A stretch of DNA of 64,000 bases from Pseudoduganella aquatica (lineage in GTDB: Bacteria; Pseudomonadota; Gammaproteobacteria; Burkholderiales; Burkholderiaceae_D): contig NZ_WWCU01000033.1 in NCBI RefSeq assembly GCF_009857595.1, positions 1 to 64,000 of the forward strand. The letters run 5' to 3'. Below the pieces are notes generated by a model. That model was not told where the DNA came from. It saw only the letters and a list, made by a program, of their open reading frames with translations, and ran no database searches. Shown in pieces: positions 53,492 to 62,129 of the stretch. The position numbers and the translations under genes are program-made. Every line of letters starts with the position of its first letter. Position 1 is the first letter of the stretch.

Positions 53492-54915
53492 AACAACGCT
53501 CCCTGTTCGACGGATTGGCACAAGCGGGAATGCTGCGGACAGGCGCGCCAGCCTTGTGCCTCGCCGGCGCGCTGCTGACGGGCTGCGCGCACACGATTCC
53601 CGTTGCGGAACCGTTGCCGGCGGTCGACTTGCCCGCCGGCTGGTCACAGGCCGGGACGCCGGGCAGCCAGGAATGGCCCGATACCAACTGGTGGCAGCGC
53701 TTTGGTAGCGCCGAGCTGAGCCAGCTGGTGCGCGAAGGGCAAGAGAACAACCTGGAACTGGCCGCCGCGCTGTCGCGGCTGCGGCAGGCCGAGTCCCAGG
53801 CGCGGATTGCCGGAGTCGCGCTGTTGCCTTCCGTCGATGCTGTTGCAGGCGCCAGCCGGGATTTACCGGTCGCCGGACATCACAACGCCAATGTTTCATC
53901 GAGCGGGCTGTTGCAGGTGTCATACGAAGTCGATTTTTGGGGCAAGAACAAGGCCAATGTTGCCGCGGCCGCAGCATCGCTCAGGGCCAATGCCTATGAC
54001 CGGCAAACTGTCGCCCTCACCGTGACCAGCGGCATCGTGGCGACTTATCTGCGCGTATTGTCCCTGCGCGACCGTCTGGACGTGGCGCGCGAGAACGCGA
54101 CGAATGCCGAGCATGTGCTGTCGCTGGTCGAAGCCCAGAGCAGCGTCGGCGCCGCCACGTCGGTCGATCTGGCGCGCCAGCGCTCCGCTGTCGCCAATCA
54201 GCACGCCGCCATCCCCGATTTGCAGCAACAGGAACGCGAGGCGCAGTCGGCCTTGGCGATTTTGCTCGGCCGCTCGCCGCAAACCTTTCGCATCCACGAT
54301 AGCGGACTCAACACGATTCAATTGCCGGAGGTGGCGCCTGGCATGCCGTCCGAACTCCTGTCGCGGCGCCCCGACATTCGCCGTTCGGAAGCGGTCCTGG
54401 CTGCTGCCAGCGCCAATGTCGACGCGGCGCGCGCGGCGTTGTTCCCCAGCATACGCCTGACCGGAACGGCGGGCACGCAGAGCAGCGCCCTGCTGTCGCT
54501 GCTCAACGGCCAGAACTTGTTCGCCAACGTCGGCGCATCGTTGATGGCGCCGATTTTCGATGGCGGACGCCTGCGGACACAGCGTGACCTGGCCGTTGAA
54601 CAAAAACAGGAACTGGTGCAGGCATATCGCTCGACGGTACTCGCGGCCTTGGCGGAAGTGGACACCGTGCTGGGCCAGATCAAAAGTCTTGACGAGCAGC
54701 GCCGGCTAAAAATGGTCGAGCTGGAACAGACGCGCATGGCCTTCAATTTGTCTGAGATCCGCTACAAGGCGGGGGCGGAAGACTTGATGACCGTGCTAGA
54801 TACCCAGCGCAGCCTGTCGGACGTGCAGAATGAGTTGGGGATACTGAAGCTGAAACGGCTACAGGCCACGGTATCGCTGTACAAAGCGCTCGGCGGTGGG
54901 TGGCAAGCCGGATGA
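53488..54915 (+). CDS. NodT-type outer membrane efflux lipoprotein
   Basis: 475 residues. Lipobox LLTGCAHT, then the OMF pattern: NWWQRFGSAELSQLV, SYEVDFWGKNKANVAAA, PDIRRSEAVLAAASANVDAA, APIFDGGRLRTQRDLA. TolC-like trimeric outer-membrane channel. Start overlaps the adaptor stop by 4 nt. Confidence 0.9.
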   Translation: MKQRSLFDGLAQAGMLRTGAPALCLAGALLTGCAHTIPVAEPLPAVDLPAGWSQAGTPGSQEWPDTNWWQRFGSAELSQLVREGQENNLELAAALSRLRQAESQARIAGVALLPSVDAVAGASRDLPVAGHHNANVSSSGLLQVSYEVDFWGKNKANVAAAAASLRANAYDRQTVALTVTSGIVATYLRVLSLRDRLDVARENATNAEHVLSLVEAQSSVGAATSVDLARQRSAVANQHAAIPDLQQQEREAQSALAILLGRSPQTFRIHDSGLNTIQLPEVAPGMPSELLSRRPDIRRSEAVLAAASANVDAARAALFPSIRLTGTAGTQSSALLSLLNGQNLFANVGASLMAPIFDGGRLRTQRDLAVEQKQELVQAYRSTVLAALAEVDTVLGQIKSLDEQRRLKMVELEQTRMAFNLSEIRYKAGAEDLMTVLDTQRSLSDVQNELGILKLKRLQATVSLYKALGGGWQAG

Positions 54916-54953
54916 CCGACGCGAGCGCCTGCTGAGCCGTTTCATCAAGACTG

Positions 54954-55649
54954 TCAGTGCTGCGGAAATGCCTCGCGCCCCGCTCTCGCCTCATCGAATT
55001 CCAGCGCCTGCTCCAGATCAAACTTGCAGATCCAGCCCTGCTGCAACAACGTCAGGGGAGACTCCAAACACCGCTGCTTGAGTTCGAAGCCGGATAAAGT
55101 GAAACGATCGGACGACATCCAGTCCAGGCCGCACTCGAGCAAAGGGAATTCCATGGAATCGGCCGCGCCGTCCCGTTCACCGATTGCGCCATACGTGGTA
55201 CTGCGCCCAAAGATAGGGCTCAACATGCTGTCGACCACCAGACGGCCGGACGTGTTGCGGGCAAATCTGTCTGCCAGCATCCGCCTTTCCAGCTCAACGC
55301 CGTAGTCGAACATGTGGACCGCACGAAACCGCGTGACGCCACGGGGAACCGCAAGCCGGCAAATCCAGGTCTGCGCGACACGCCTGCGCCCTTTGTCGCT
55401 CACAACAGTCTCAACACCGCTGATCACAAGCTGCCAGGACTTGAACCAAACCAGCTTGGGCGCCAGCAGTTCGCCAATCACGCGCTGCGCTCCCAAAGGG
55501 TAAAGGCGGGCGACCTTGCCTGGCCTGCGCTGCCCTTGATCGGTCACGTTGAGCACCAGCAGTTCGCAAGGTTCGGAGCCGTCCCACAGCGGCACCGGAT
55601 GGTCCAGCAACACACCAGACTGACGGCGCTTCGCAACCCATACCTTCAC
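54954..55649 (-). CDS. unknown protein under a LexA box
   Basis: 231 residues from GTG 55649, placed by GGAGGGG five bases upstream; an in-frame ATG at 55679 lies inside the LexA box and has no ribosome site. Soluble, mixed alpha/beta: KVWVAKRRQSGVLLDHPVPL, then WFKSWQLVISGVETV, then QTWICRLAVPRGVTRF. I recognise no family. Divergent from the SRAP gene and sharing its SOS operator, so DNA-damage induced. Confidence 0.65.
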   Translation of the reverse strand: MKVWVAKRRQSGVLLDHPVPLWDGSEPCELLVLNVTDQGQRRPGKVARLYPLGAQRVIGELLAPKLVWFKSWQLVISGVETVVSDKGRRRVAQTWICRLAVPRGVTRFRAVHMFDYGVELERRMLADRFARNTSGRLVVDSMLSPIFGRSTTYGAIGERDGAADSMEFPLLECGLDWMSSDRFTLSGFELKQRCLESPLTLLQQGWICKFDLEQALEFDEARAGREAFPQH

Positions 55650-55665
55650 CTTCCCCTCCAAAAAA

Positions 55666-55685
55666 TACTGTACACGCATACAGTA
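55666..55685. promoter_or_regulatory. LexA (SOS) box
   Basis: TACTGTACACGCATACAGTA fits the LexA palindrome CTGT-N8-ACAG with TA extensions on both sides. It lies between the unknown gene (start 55649) and SRAP (start 55744), so it can control both. Confidence 0.88.
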
Positions 55686-55743
55686 TATCAGCAAGGGCGA
55701 AAAGCGCTATCATTCCAGTCTCGTCTCCAGCTCACCACCCATT

Positions 55744-56448
55744 ATGTGTGTCAACTTTCAACCTCCAACGCCGCAAATGCTCGAACAAGTCATGGGCGTG
55801 CTGATCGATTTGCACGACGTGGAGCGCTGGAAGCCGGAGACATGGAAGGACTATTCCGCCCCTATCGTTCGGCGCGGCACGGATGGGGCGCGCGAAGGAC
55901 TGTTAGCGACCTATGGCATGGTGCCCAGGAAGCGTATTCCGGAAGGTGTGCGCCCTTTCGATACGATGAACGCACGCGCCGAGACGGTGGGCCAGTTGCG
56001 CTCATTCTCCGGCGCCTGGAAGCGTTCACAACTTTGCCTGGTGCCCATGACAGCTTTCTATGAACCCTGCTATGAGAGTGGAAAGGCAAGCAGGTGGGGC
56101 ATCGGCATGGCAGACCAGTCGATGTTTGCCGTCGGCGGTTTGTGGCGTGAGTGGGATGGGACCGACGGGCCGGAATGGTCGTTCACCCAGCTCACGATCA
56201 ACGCGGACGACCATCCGCTGATGCAGCGCTTCCACAAGCCCGGAGACGAAAAGCGCGCGCTGGTCATCGTCCCGCAGAATGAGTGGGACGACTGGCTGCA
56301 GGCCTCCGAGCCGGAATATGCGCGTAGCTTCTTGCGCCATTATCCGGCCGAGGCTATGACGTCATGGGAATGCCCGGTGCCGTCACGGGCGAAGAAGGCG
56401 GACACGCCACCCGAGGCATCCGACGGCAACCTGGCTTTCGATTTCTAG
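55744..56448 (+). CDS. SOS-response-associated peptidase (SRAP, YedK/HMCES type)
   Basis: 234 residues. Catalytic Cys2 (MCVNF), Asn-Ala-Arg-Ala-Glu in NARAET, then FYEP, and the His in HPLMQRFH. SRAP proteins cross-link to abasic sites in single-stranded DNA and shield them. Controlled by the adjacent LexA box. Confidence 0.92.
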   Translation: MCVNFQPPTPQMLEQVMGVLIDLHDVERWKPETWKDYSAPIVRRGTDGAREGLLATYGMVPRKRIPEGVRPFDTMNARAETVGQLRSFSGAWKRSQLCLVPMTAFYEPCYESGKASRWGIGMADQSMFAVGGLWREWDGTDGPEWSFTQLTINADDHPLMQRFHKPGDEKRALVIVPQNEWDDWLQASEPEYARSFLRHYPAEAMTSWECPVPSRAKKADTPPEASDGNLAFDF

Positions 56449-56558
56449 GTCCAAGCGTACCGATAAAAGCGCGCGGCGCTCGACAAGCCGTCTGCCCTAG
56501 TCTGTGAGGACAAGAAGGCAGGGTAAATTACACCAGAAAATTACACAGGCGAAAAAAA

Positions 56559-56588
56559 GCCGACTTCGCAATGAGTCGGCATTTTTAT
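56559..56588. terminator. bidirectional rho-independent terminator
   Basis: GCCGACT (56559-56565) and AGTCGGC (56574-56580) form a 7-bp stem. An A-run lies just before and a T-run (ATTTTTAT) just after, so it can work on both strands. It ends the SRAP gene on the plus strand and was probably the terminator of the tRNA on the minus strand. Confidence 0.8.
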
Positions 56589-56614
56589 AACTGCATGATT
56601 TCGCAGTGATATTC

Positions 56615-56659
56615 TGGTGGGAAGTGCAAGTTTCGAACTTGCGACCCCTGCAGTGTGAA
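56615..56659 (-). tRNA. 3' fragment of a tRNA gene (tRNA-Val CAC-like); island attachment site
   Basis: Read on the minus strand, this is an anticodon loop TTCACAC, stem TGCAG, a T-arm GCAAG-TTCGAAA-CTTGC, acceptor ACTTCCC and CCA. Nothing upstream (plus-strand positions above 56659) can form the 5' half, D-arm or acceptor partner, so it is a truncated copy. This is the classic scar left when an island integrates into the 3' end of a tRNA. Anticodon identity (Val-CAC) is inferred from the loop alone. Confidence 0.78.
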
Positions 56660-56890
56660 CCCAGCGCGCGGTTCCGGCATCGTCATAGGGGAGCTATGGT
56701 CTTGCGCAGTTCTCATCTTAGCATTTTTGGTGGAATCTTTGTCGAATGCGAGTATTTTTTGCAGAGCTAACAGCTACTCACTGCCCATGGAAGTCCCCTC
56801 CCTCTCAGGGCCCCCCTCTCCTCTCAGTTGTAAAATTGCTGCAATGTGGTATAAACGTGGTAGCGGCCAAATCCGCGCCGGAGAAATGAT
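56660..56890. other. island-side non-coding stretch
   Basis: Base composition drops relative to the chromosome to the left. No convincing gene is seen; a short plus-strand open frame here has no ribosome site or coherent protein. It probably holds the promoter of the small gene at 56891. Confidence 0.5.
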
Positions 56891-57088
56891 ATGGATACGA
56901 AAACTTTTTTAGTTGTGAAAGACGCCTCCAAAGGAGGCGTCACTGAGAGGCGTGTCACAAAGTCAGGCGACTCCGTTTATTTGGTGAAAGAGTCCGCCTA
57001 TCGGTCCGCCATGGGAGCTGCAAAAAAAGTGCTGGACGCCAAGGACCCGAATTTTGACGCCCGGCTCACGTTCGTGCGGGCGAAATAG
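56891..57088 (+). CDS. small unknown island protein
   Basis: 65 residues, basic, MDTKTFLVVKDASKGGVTER, then YRSAMGAAKKVLDAKDPNFD. GGAGA precedes ATG. It is 5 bp upstream of the next gene and probably co-translated. No family recognised. Confidence 0.6.
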   Translation: MDTKTFLVVKDASKGGVTERRVTKSGDSVYLVKESAYRSAMGAAKKVLDAKDPNFDARLTFVRAK

Positions 57089-57093
57089 CAAAG

Positions 57094-57618
57094 ATGGCGA
57101 GCAAACCCTACAACGATATCTATGAGCGTTTAACCAATGCCGTTAGCGGCGAGGACCTTCTTGTCGGTATGCTTGCCTACTCTCTCTACAAGAAGGGCAA
57201 GGCCGAGGTGTGCGAAGCAGCTCGCCAAAGTGGGACACCCCTCACGCCAGCGGATTTAGCGAACTACCACGCTAGTTTCACCGCTACAGCCCAAAGTGCT
57301 TTCGAAACGAAAGCGAGGGAAACTCTTTTCGCATTCGCCAACGAATATTTGGAGCTGCAAAAACCAAGGATTATTGAGGAGGCAATTGGCTCTCTACAAG
57401 GGGTAATGACAGCGCAGAGCGAAAAAATTGAGACAAAGATCGCTTCTTCCACTTCATTCTCGAAGGCGTTCTGGCCTGGCATTGCATCGTCGGTTGCATT
57501 TTTTGTTGTCGCTGCCATCATAGCTCTCGCTTGGGCGTCTGAAAACCGAGAAACGATGCGATCGTTCTTAAGTGGCACCTCGCCATCTGCTCACGACGGC
57601 TCTGCTACAAAGAAGTGA
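57094..57618 (+). CDS. unknown island protein with a C-terminal membrane anchor
   Basis: 174 residues. A helical N-terminal part (~1-120) including YERLTNAVSGEDLLVGMLAY and AFANEYLELQKPRIIEEAIG, then one membrane segment near residue 130-152 (WPGIASSVAFFVVAAIIALA), then a short tail. This resembles small tail-anchored effectors but no family is recognised. Paired with the 65-residue protein. Confidence 0.65.
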   Translation: MASKPYNDIYERLTNAVSGEDLLVGMLAYSLYKKGKAEVCEAARQSGTPLTPADLANYHASFTATAQSAFETKARETLFAFANEYLELQKPRIIEEAIGSLQGVMTAQSEKIETKIASSTSFSKAFWPGIASSVAFFVVAAIIALAWASENRETMRSFLSGTSPSAHDGSATKK

Positions 57619-58207
57619 CGTGCCGCCACGCCCCGTATCCGTTCTCATGTTACGCAAGCGATCTATACCGGCGGTATACTGAGCCAGCCCGAGGACAGGT
57701 TAGCTTGCGGCACCGACGGGGCCAGCAGCGCTTCTGCGGGCGACTGCGAAATGCTGACCGTCCAGGCGCCCCCTCGAAGCCAATGGCGGCCAGCACAATC
57801 ATCCCCACAACCGCCCTGAACGTGAGGGAGGGCATGGTCATGCAGGTCGCGGCACGATCCATTCTAGGGGTTGATAATGCCAACGATGCACCTCAAGGTC
57901 CCGTGCCCTCTTCGCCTCTTGTATTCCTCCATCGGGAATGCCGTTGAGATCGACGCCCCAACGCTCAGCCAATAGCGCGATCTTGTCCATCAGGAAGCGA
58001 GTTTAATTCCGACAACCTGACGCACAGCTCCTTGACGTAGGCGTCCTGCTCGCCTTCCTCGTTAGCCCAGTCCTGACTGTCGTCGCTGTCATATTGGAGA
58101 TTCAAGTTTCAAAGGGTGTTCATATAGCTCAACCATTTCACGCGCCGAAACATTAACGGCCCAGATAGTCCCGGCGCCACTGGCTTATCCCAACGCCAGA
58201 ACCACCG
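57619..58207. other. non-coding or decayed stretch in the island
   Basis: No intact gene. The part at about 57850-58110 holds protein-like minus-strand text broken by frame changes and stops (see separate entry); the rest shows nothing I can name. Confidence 0.5.
57850..58110 (-). pseudogene. possible decayed gene remnant
   Basis: In one minus frame the text reads DSDDSQDWANEEGEQDAYVK, then ELCVRLSELNSLPDG; in the next frame it continues FLMDKIALLAERWGVDLNGI, then PDGGIQEAKRARDLE. The two parts look like one acidic helical protein split by a frameshift. Without a comparison sequence this stays a suspicion. Confidence 0.3.
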
Positions 58208-58867
58208 TCAAGCGTCGCCGCCCAACAGCTCTCGCAGTTGCCGTGCCTCGTCCCTCGCGTATGCCGCAGCGGACGCGTGAGCCAAGCGCTCTCCGAACTC
58301 CCGAATCGTCAGACGCTCCGCCGTTCCTGTCAAAAGTCCCACGCCAATCGCCGCGCACAGGTCGATGGGGCGGCCATCCGGTTGAATGGAGAACGGCCAC
58401 ATATCCGACGGGGTGGCAGTGGAAAGCCAGCTCTGGAAGCCTCGAAGGGTCCCTGGTAGCGAGAAGCCCGGATTAGCGGGCGGCTTTAGCTTGCTCGCCT
58501 CCGACAGCCGCAGCAGGTAGTTCTCCAGCTCCAAGGCGGCGTATTTGACCGTGGGGGCTGGCGGGACATACGGAATCGACGCGATGTCCAAGGGGTCGAT
58601 TTGCTCGCCCCAAGCGGCGCCAGCCGCCTCGGCATCCGCTTTCAGCGCCAAAGCCCGGTCGCGGGCCTCGCGCTTGCGCTGCAGGGTCTTCGGATCCACT
58701 CGCAGCAAAGCCGCTACATCGCCCACCTCAAAGAAGAACATGGGCTTCACCACCGCCGGAATCGACATCAGGGCGGCCAGCTTCGCCGCGTGTTCCTCGA
58801 TTTCCAGCGCCGAGCTCACATGCTTGCCGGTGTTCGCCATCGCCTCTCCCATCGTGTTTTTTGCCAT
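58208..58867 (-). CDS. unknown island protein with a possible HTH segment
   Basis: 219 residues from ATG 58867 (58837 is an alternative with a better GGGAGAGG site). FFFEVGDVAALLRVDPKTLQ, then RKREARDRALALKA, looks like a helix-turn-helix. The C-terminal part (~120-219) is unrecognised. It is divergent from the methyltransferase, in the position of a restriction-modification control gene, but no controller-family match is claimed. Confidence 0.6.
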   Translation of the reverse strand: MAKNTMGEAMANTGKHVSSALEIEEHAAKLAALMSIPAVVKPMFFFEVGDVAALLRVDPKTLQRKREARDRALALKADAEAAGAAWGEQIDPLDIASIPYVPPAPTVKYAALELENYLLRLSEASKLKPPANPGFSLPGTLRGFQSWLSTATPSDMWPFSIQPDGRPIDLCAAIGVGLLTGTAERLTIREFGERLAHASAAAYARDEARQLRELLGGDA

Positions 58868-59036
58868 CTTAGCATGTCGTTTTTTCGCCCAAGCCGCTAA
58901 GTCATTCGGGGACACCGAGGGCTCCGGCCGAGACAATCGGGGACAGCTCGCCGCCACGGCGGTTTTAGCCATCCAGCCCGCTCAAGAATGCCTCACGAAC
59001 AGGGCGATCGGCGCTCTGGCAGGCAGGGGCGGCGCT

Positions 59037-60437
59037 ATGAATCGGATAGAATCCAAGGCAGGCAAATCGACGAAGGCAAGCAAAGCGCCCGCTGCCGTCC
59101 GCGTATTCGCCAAGCCTGTCTCCGCCAGCGCCGTTGTCGCGATGGATGGCGAGGAGACCTTCGACCATCCTGGCGCCAAAGCATCCATCCAATGCGCCGA
59201 AATGAATGGCGAATGGATCGCCGAGTTCAAGTTCCGCTTTCGCTCAGGCCTCTACCAAGCCTGCACGCTGCCCTTGACCACCTCCAGCGAGCGGCGCGCC
59301 TCGCGAGCCAAGGCCGTGGGCGGCGCCGCCCTACGGCTGCTGGAATCGCTTCGCTCGGCCCTCGCAGGCGACACGCTAGGCAAAGCCCAACAAGCGGCGG
59401 CCGACGCTCTGGAAGCCTGGGCCCAGCGCCTAGTGGATGCCAGCATCGTTGACAACAAGCCTTTGCAAGGCCTGCGCTTCCTTGATGTCTTCGCCGGCAT
59501 TGGCGGTTTCCATATCGCGTTGTCGGATCTCGGCGCTTCCTGCGCCGGAGCCATCGAGCTGGACGCGGAGGCCCGGAAGACTTACCGAGCCAATCACGCG
59601 GGCTCCTATCCCCTGCACAATGACATCCGCACGGCCAGCCCAAGCCAGTTCGGCCAGGTGGACATCGTCTGCGGCGGCTTCCCCTGCCAAAGTTTCAGCA
59701 TGGCGGGTGATCGGGCCGGATTTAACGACGCGGACAAAGGAGCTCTGTTCTTCGAGATCGCCAGGCTGATCGGGGCGCTCTCCCCTTCCATCGCGATCTT
59801 GGAGAACGTGAAGGGGCTATGCTCACACGACGACGGGAGGACTTTTGAGACCGTGCTCGACACGCTCACCGACCTGGGCTATTCGGTCTCCACGCGAGTC
59901 CTCAACGCGGGCGATTTCGGTTTGCCACAAATGCGAGAGCGGCTATTCTTTGTCTGTCTCCACGATCGAATCCTGGCCAATCGAGCAACGCCGTATTCAT
60001 TCCCTCGCGGCTCCGACGCGTCGAAGATAGTCGCCGACATCCTGGGCCGCTCGCCGCCGGGATCCGCTTGCCGCAGGCCAATGACCAGGCTCAAACCGGA
60101 TCCCAAGGGACGATGGCAAAAGATCGAGGTCGTCGGGCTCATCGATGGCAAGGATTGCCAAGGCTATCGCGTTGCCTCCTCTCTCGGGAAGGGCTTCACG
60201 CTCTGCGCGAACTCCGGCGGCGTCGTCGGCAAGACCGGGCTGTATCGAATCGGAAAAATAGTCCGCGCGCTGACGAAACACGAAGCCGCCCGTATGCAAG
60301 GGTTTCCAGAATCGTTCAAACCGCACGCCAGCGCGAGCTTCGCTTTGAAACAGTTTGGCAACTCCGTCGCGATTCCGGTCGTCGGCGCAGTTGCATCCAC
60401 CATCCTACCGTTCTTGGGGCCGTGCCCCCACAAATAG
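59037..60437 (+). CDS. C5-cytosine DNA methyltransferase with N-terminal extension
   Basis: 466 residues. A ~145-residue N-terminal part of unknown role precedes the Dcm-type domain: SAM motif FAGIGGF (152-158), catalytic PCQS (Cys217), ENVKGL (256-261), QMRERLFFV (298-306), and GNSVAIPV near 441-448. It methylates cytosine C5; the target site cannot be read from sequence. GC and codon use differ from the nos/nar region, as expected for acquired DNA. A nuclease-like gene follows. Confidence 0.92.
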   Translation: MNRIESKAGKSTKASKAPAAVRVFAKPVSASAVVAMDGEETFDHPGAKASIQCAEMNGEWIAEFKFRFRSGLYQACTLPLTTSSERRASRAKAVGGAALRLLESLRSALAGDTLGKAQQAAADALEAWAQRLVDASIVDNKPLQGLRFLDVFAGIGGFHIALSDLGASCAGAIELDAEARKTYRANHAGSYPLHNDIRTASPSQFGQVDIVCGGFPCQSFSMAGDRAGFNDADKGALFFEIARLIGALSPSIAILENVKGLCSHDDGRTFETVLDTLTDLGYSVSTRVLNAGDFGLPQMRERLFFVCLHDRILANRATPYSFPRGSDASKIVADILGRSPPGSACRRPMTRLKPDPKGRWQKIEVVGLIDGKDCQGYRVASSLGKGFTLCANSGGVVGKTGLYRIGKIVRALTKHEAARMQGFPESFKPHASASFALKQFGNSVAIPVVGAVASTILPFLGPCPHK

Positions 60438-60524
60438 CTTGCCCTCGGCGCGGCAATCAAGGCCTAACTCCCCGTCGCCTGCCTCATCGATTAGAATTGC
60501 CAATCACACTAGGAGGCATAGCGC

Positions 60525-62069
60525 ATGAGGGATGTCGGGCGATTGGGCGAGAGCTGTTTTAGCCAGTGGTGCGCGAGCGCGGGACTTACCGCAAACAAGT
60601 CGGATGTGGACAAGACCGGCTGGGACTTCCTCGTGGAATTCGATTTCGCTCCCGGCGCAAAGGATTCCCCATCCGCGATCCATGAGGCCGCCTTCGAGTG
60701 CAAGGTCCAGGTCAAATCGACCGACAAACGGAGCCGAAAAAGCGCGATAACGCTGACGAACTGGCGGCGCTTGGTCACGGCCCCCATCCCGGCCTTTTTC
60801 GTCTTCATCGAGTTCGATGACAAGGAAACGCCGCAACGCGTTTTTGTGAAACATGTGGATCAACACCTCTCCACCCAAGCCCTTAAACGCATTCACGAGG
60901 CGGAGGTGTCCGGGTCCGACCATCGGCCGCATAAGCAGACCATGACAGTGACTTACGACCAGGCGGACATGCTCCCTGACATCAGCGGGGCGGCGCTCGC
61001 CACAGCTCTGCTCGGACACATCGGCTACAGCATGGCGGAGTATAGCGCGAGGAAACGCGCCCATCTGGAGGAAACGGGTTTTGAGGATGGGTTCGCGACC
61101 GTTTCGATCACCATCGAAGGCGATGAAAACATCGCGCGATTCATCAACGCCACGCTGGGAATGGATGCGGGCGCCGTCGATGTGATCGACTTCAGGGCGA
61201 CTCACAAGCGATTCGGAAAATCAGCGCCTGAACCTTACATAGAAGAGCCGACAGGCAAGATAGAGCTCATCAACGTCGAACCGAGTCTTCGAGGCATAAT
61301 GACAGCGAAGACCGATAACTTAGGAGGCGGGTTTTCCTTCCCAGTTGATTTTTTCAATTCCACGATTCGCCCTCGCAAGAGCCGCTTCAAAGGCGAGTTC
61401 TTCGAACTGTTGGCCCTTCCCGACAGCAGGGAGTTTACATTCAACATAAATTTTGGCGTCCAAGAATTTGGTCTCGCCGCCTTGCGGAAAGCGCTGAAAT
61501 TTGTCGAGCTTCTATGCTCGACAAACAAGCTCTTCTTCGAGTTTGTGGCGACCGACAACACAAAGTATGCGTTTGCAGCCCCCTCGCCCGGCCACGACTT
61601 TGATTTTCAGGAGGAATTGGAGGCGGTTGAAGCGGCGCTGCGCCTGCTCACCCAATGGGATGTTTTTGAAGAGGTCAGCGTTTCTTTGCCAGAGCTGTCC
61701 CGACACGCGTTGCCGATCGTCCAGTTTGAAAAGTTCATCGACGAGAACAACCGCGCGATGCGCTTGGACATGGAGGCGTTCGACCCGCCCCTGCCCCTCG
61801 AAAAGGAGTTCGCTTGCCTCAATAAGGGCTACGCGAAGATAGGGCCGGTGATGATCTGCGCTCTCGTCACGCTGATTGGAAAGCCGTTGCCATCGGACAG
61901 TGGAGGGCTCACGCTATTCCCTGCCAAGAAGACCCTGGAACGCGTGGTCACGCGCGCGCCTAACAGAAAAATCGACTTGCAAGACCTCATCAAAGTCGTG
62001 GATGACATCACGGAAAAATATGAAGAGAACTTCAACTACGTGATCTTTTTTGACAAAGCCAAGCTTTAA
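60525..62069 (+). CDS. PD-(D/E)XK-like (DUF4365-type) protein, likely restriction partner
   Basis: 514 residues. The N-terminal ~180 residues carry Glu9, Asp34 (GWDFLVEF) and Gln62-x-Lys64 (ECKVQVKST), the PD-(D/E)XK arrangement seen in DUF4365. The C-terminal ~330 residues are unrecognised and may choose the target or mediate oligomers. AGGAGG precedes ATG. It follows the methyltransferase by 87 bp, so a restriction-modification pair is the simplest reading, though not shown. Confidence 0.72.
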   Translation: MRDVGRLGESCFSQWCASAGLTANKSDVDKTGWDFLVEFDFAPGAKDSPSAIHEAAFECKVQVKSTDKRSRKSAITLTNWRRLVTAPIPAFFVFIEFDDKETPQRVFVKHVDQHLSTQALKRIHEAEVSGSDHRPHKQTMTVTYDQADMLPDISGAALATALLGHIGYSMAEYSARKRAHLEETGFEDGFATVSITIEGDENIARFINATLGMDAGAVDVIDFRATHKRFGKSAPEPYIEEPTGKIELINVEPSLRGIMTAKTDNLGGGFSFPVDFFNSTIRPRKSRFKGEFFELLALPDSREFTFNINFGVQEFGLAALRKALKFVELLCSTNKLFFEFVATDNTKYAFAAPSPGHDFDFQEELEAVEAALRLLTQWDVFEEVSVSLPELSRHALPIVQFEKFIDENNRAMRLDMEAFDPPLPLEKEFACLNKGYAKIGPVMICALVTLIGKPLPSDSGGLTLFPAKKTLERVVTRAPNRKIDLQDLIKVVDDITEKYEENFNYVIFFDKAKL

Positions 62070-62129
62070 CCCAGGCGCATAGATGCCTTGACAACGCCGC
62101 TCACTCGAACAAGGATCCCCACGACGGAT

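Noticed and set aside
56615..56700. Complete functional tRNA gene
   Set aside because: The D-arm, 5' anticodon stem and 5' acceptor strand are missing.
56655..56912. 85-residue plus-strand open frame at the tRNA scar
   Set aside because: No ribosome site, no coherent protein, and it overlaps the tRNA fragment and the next gene start.
57615..57947. 110-residue plus-strand open frame after the tail-anchored protein gene
   Set aside because: Composition is not protein-like and there is no ribosome site.
58545..59036. Longer N-terminus for the methyltransferase
   Set aside because: The extra 164 codons would run opposite the HTH-like gene and through its promoter; ATG 59037 has an AGGGGC site.
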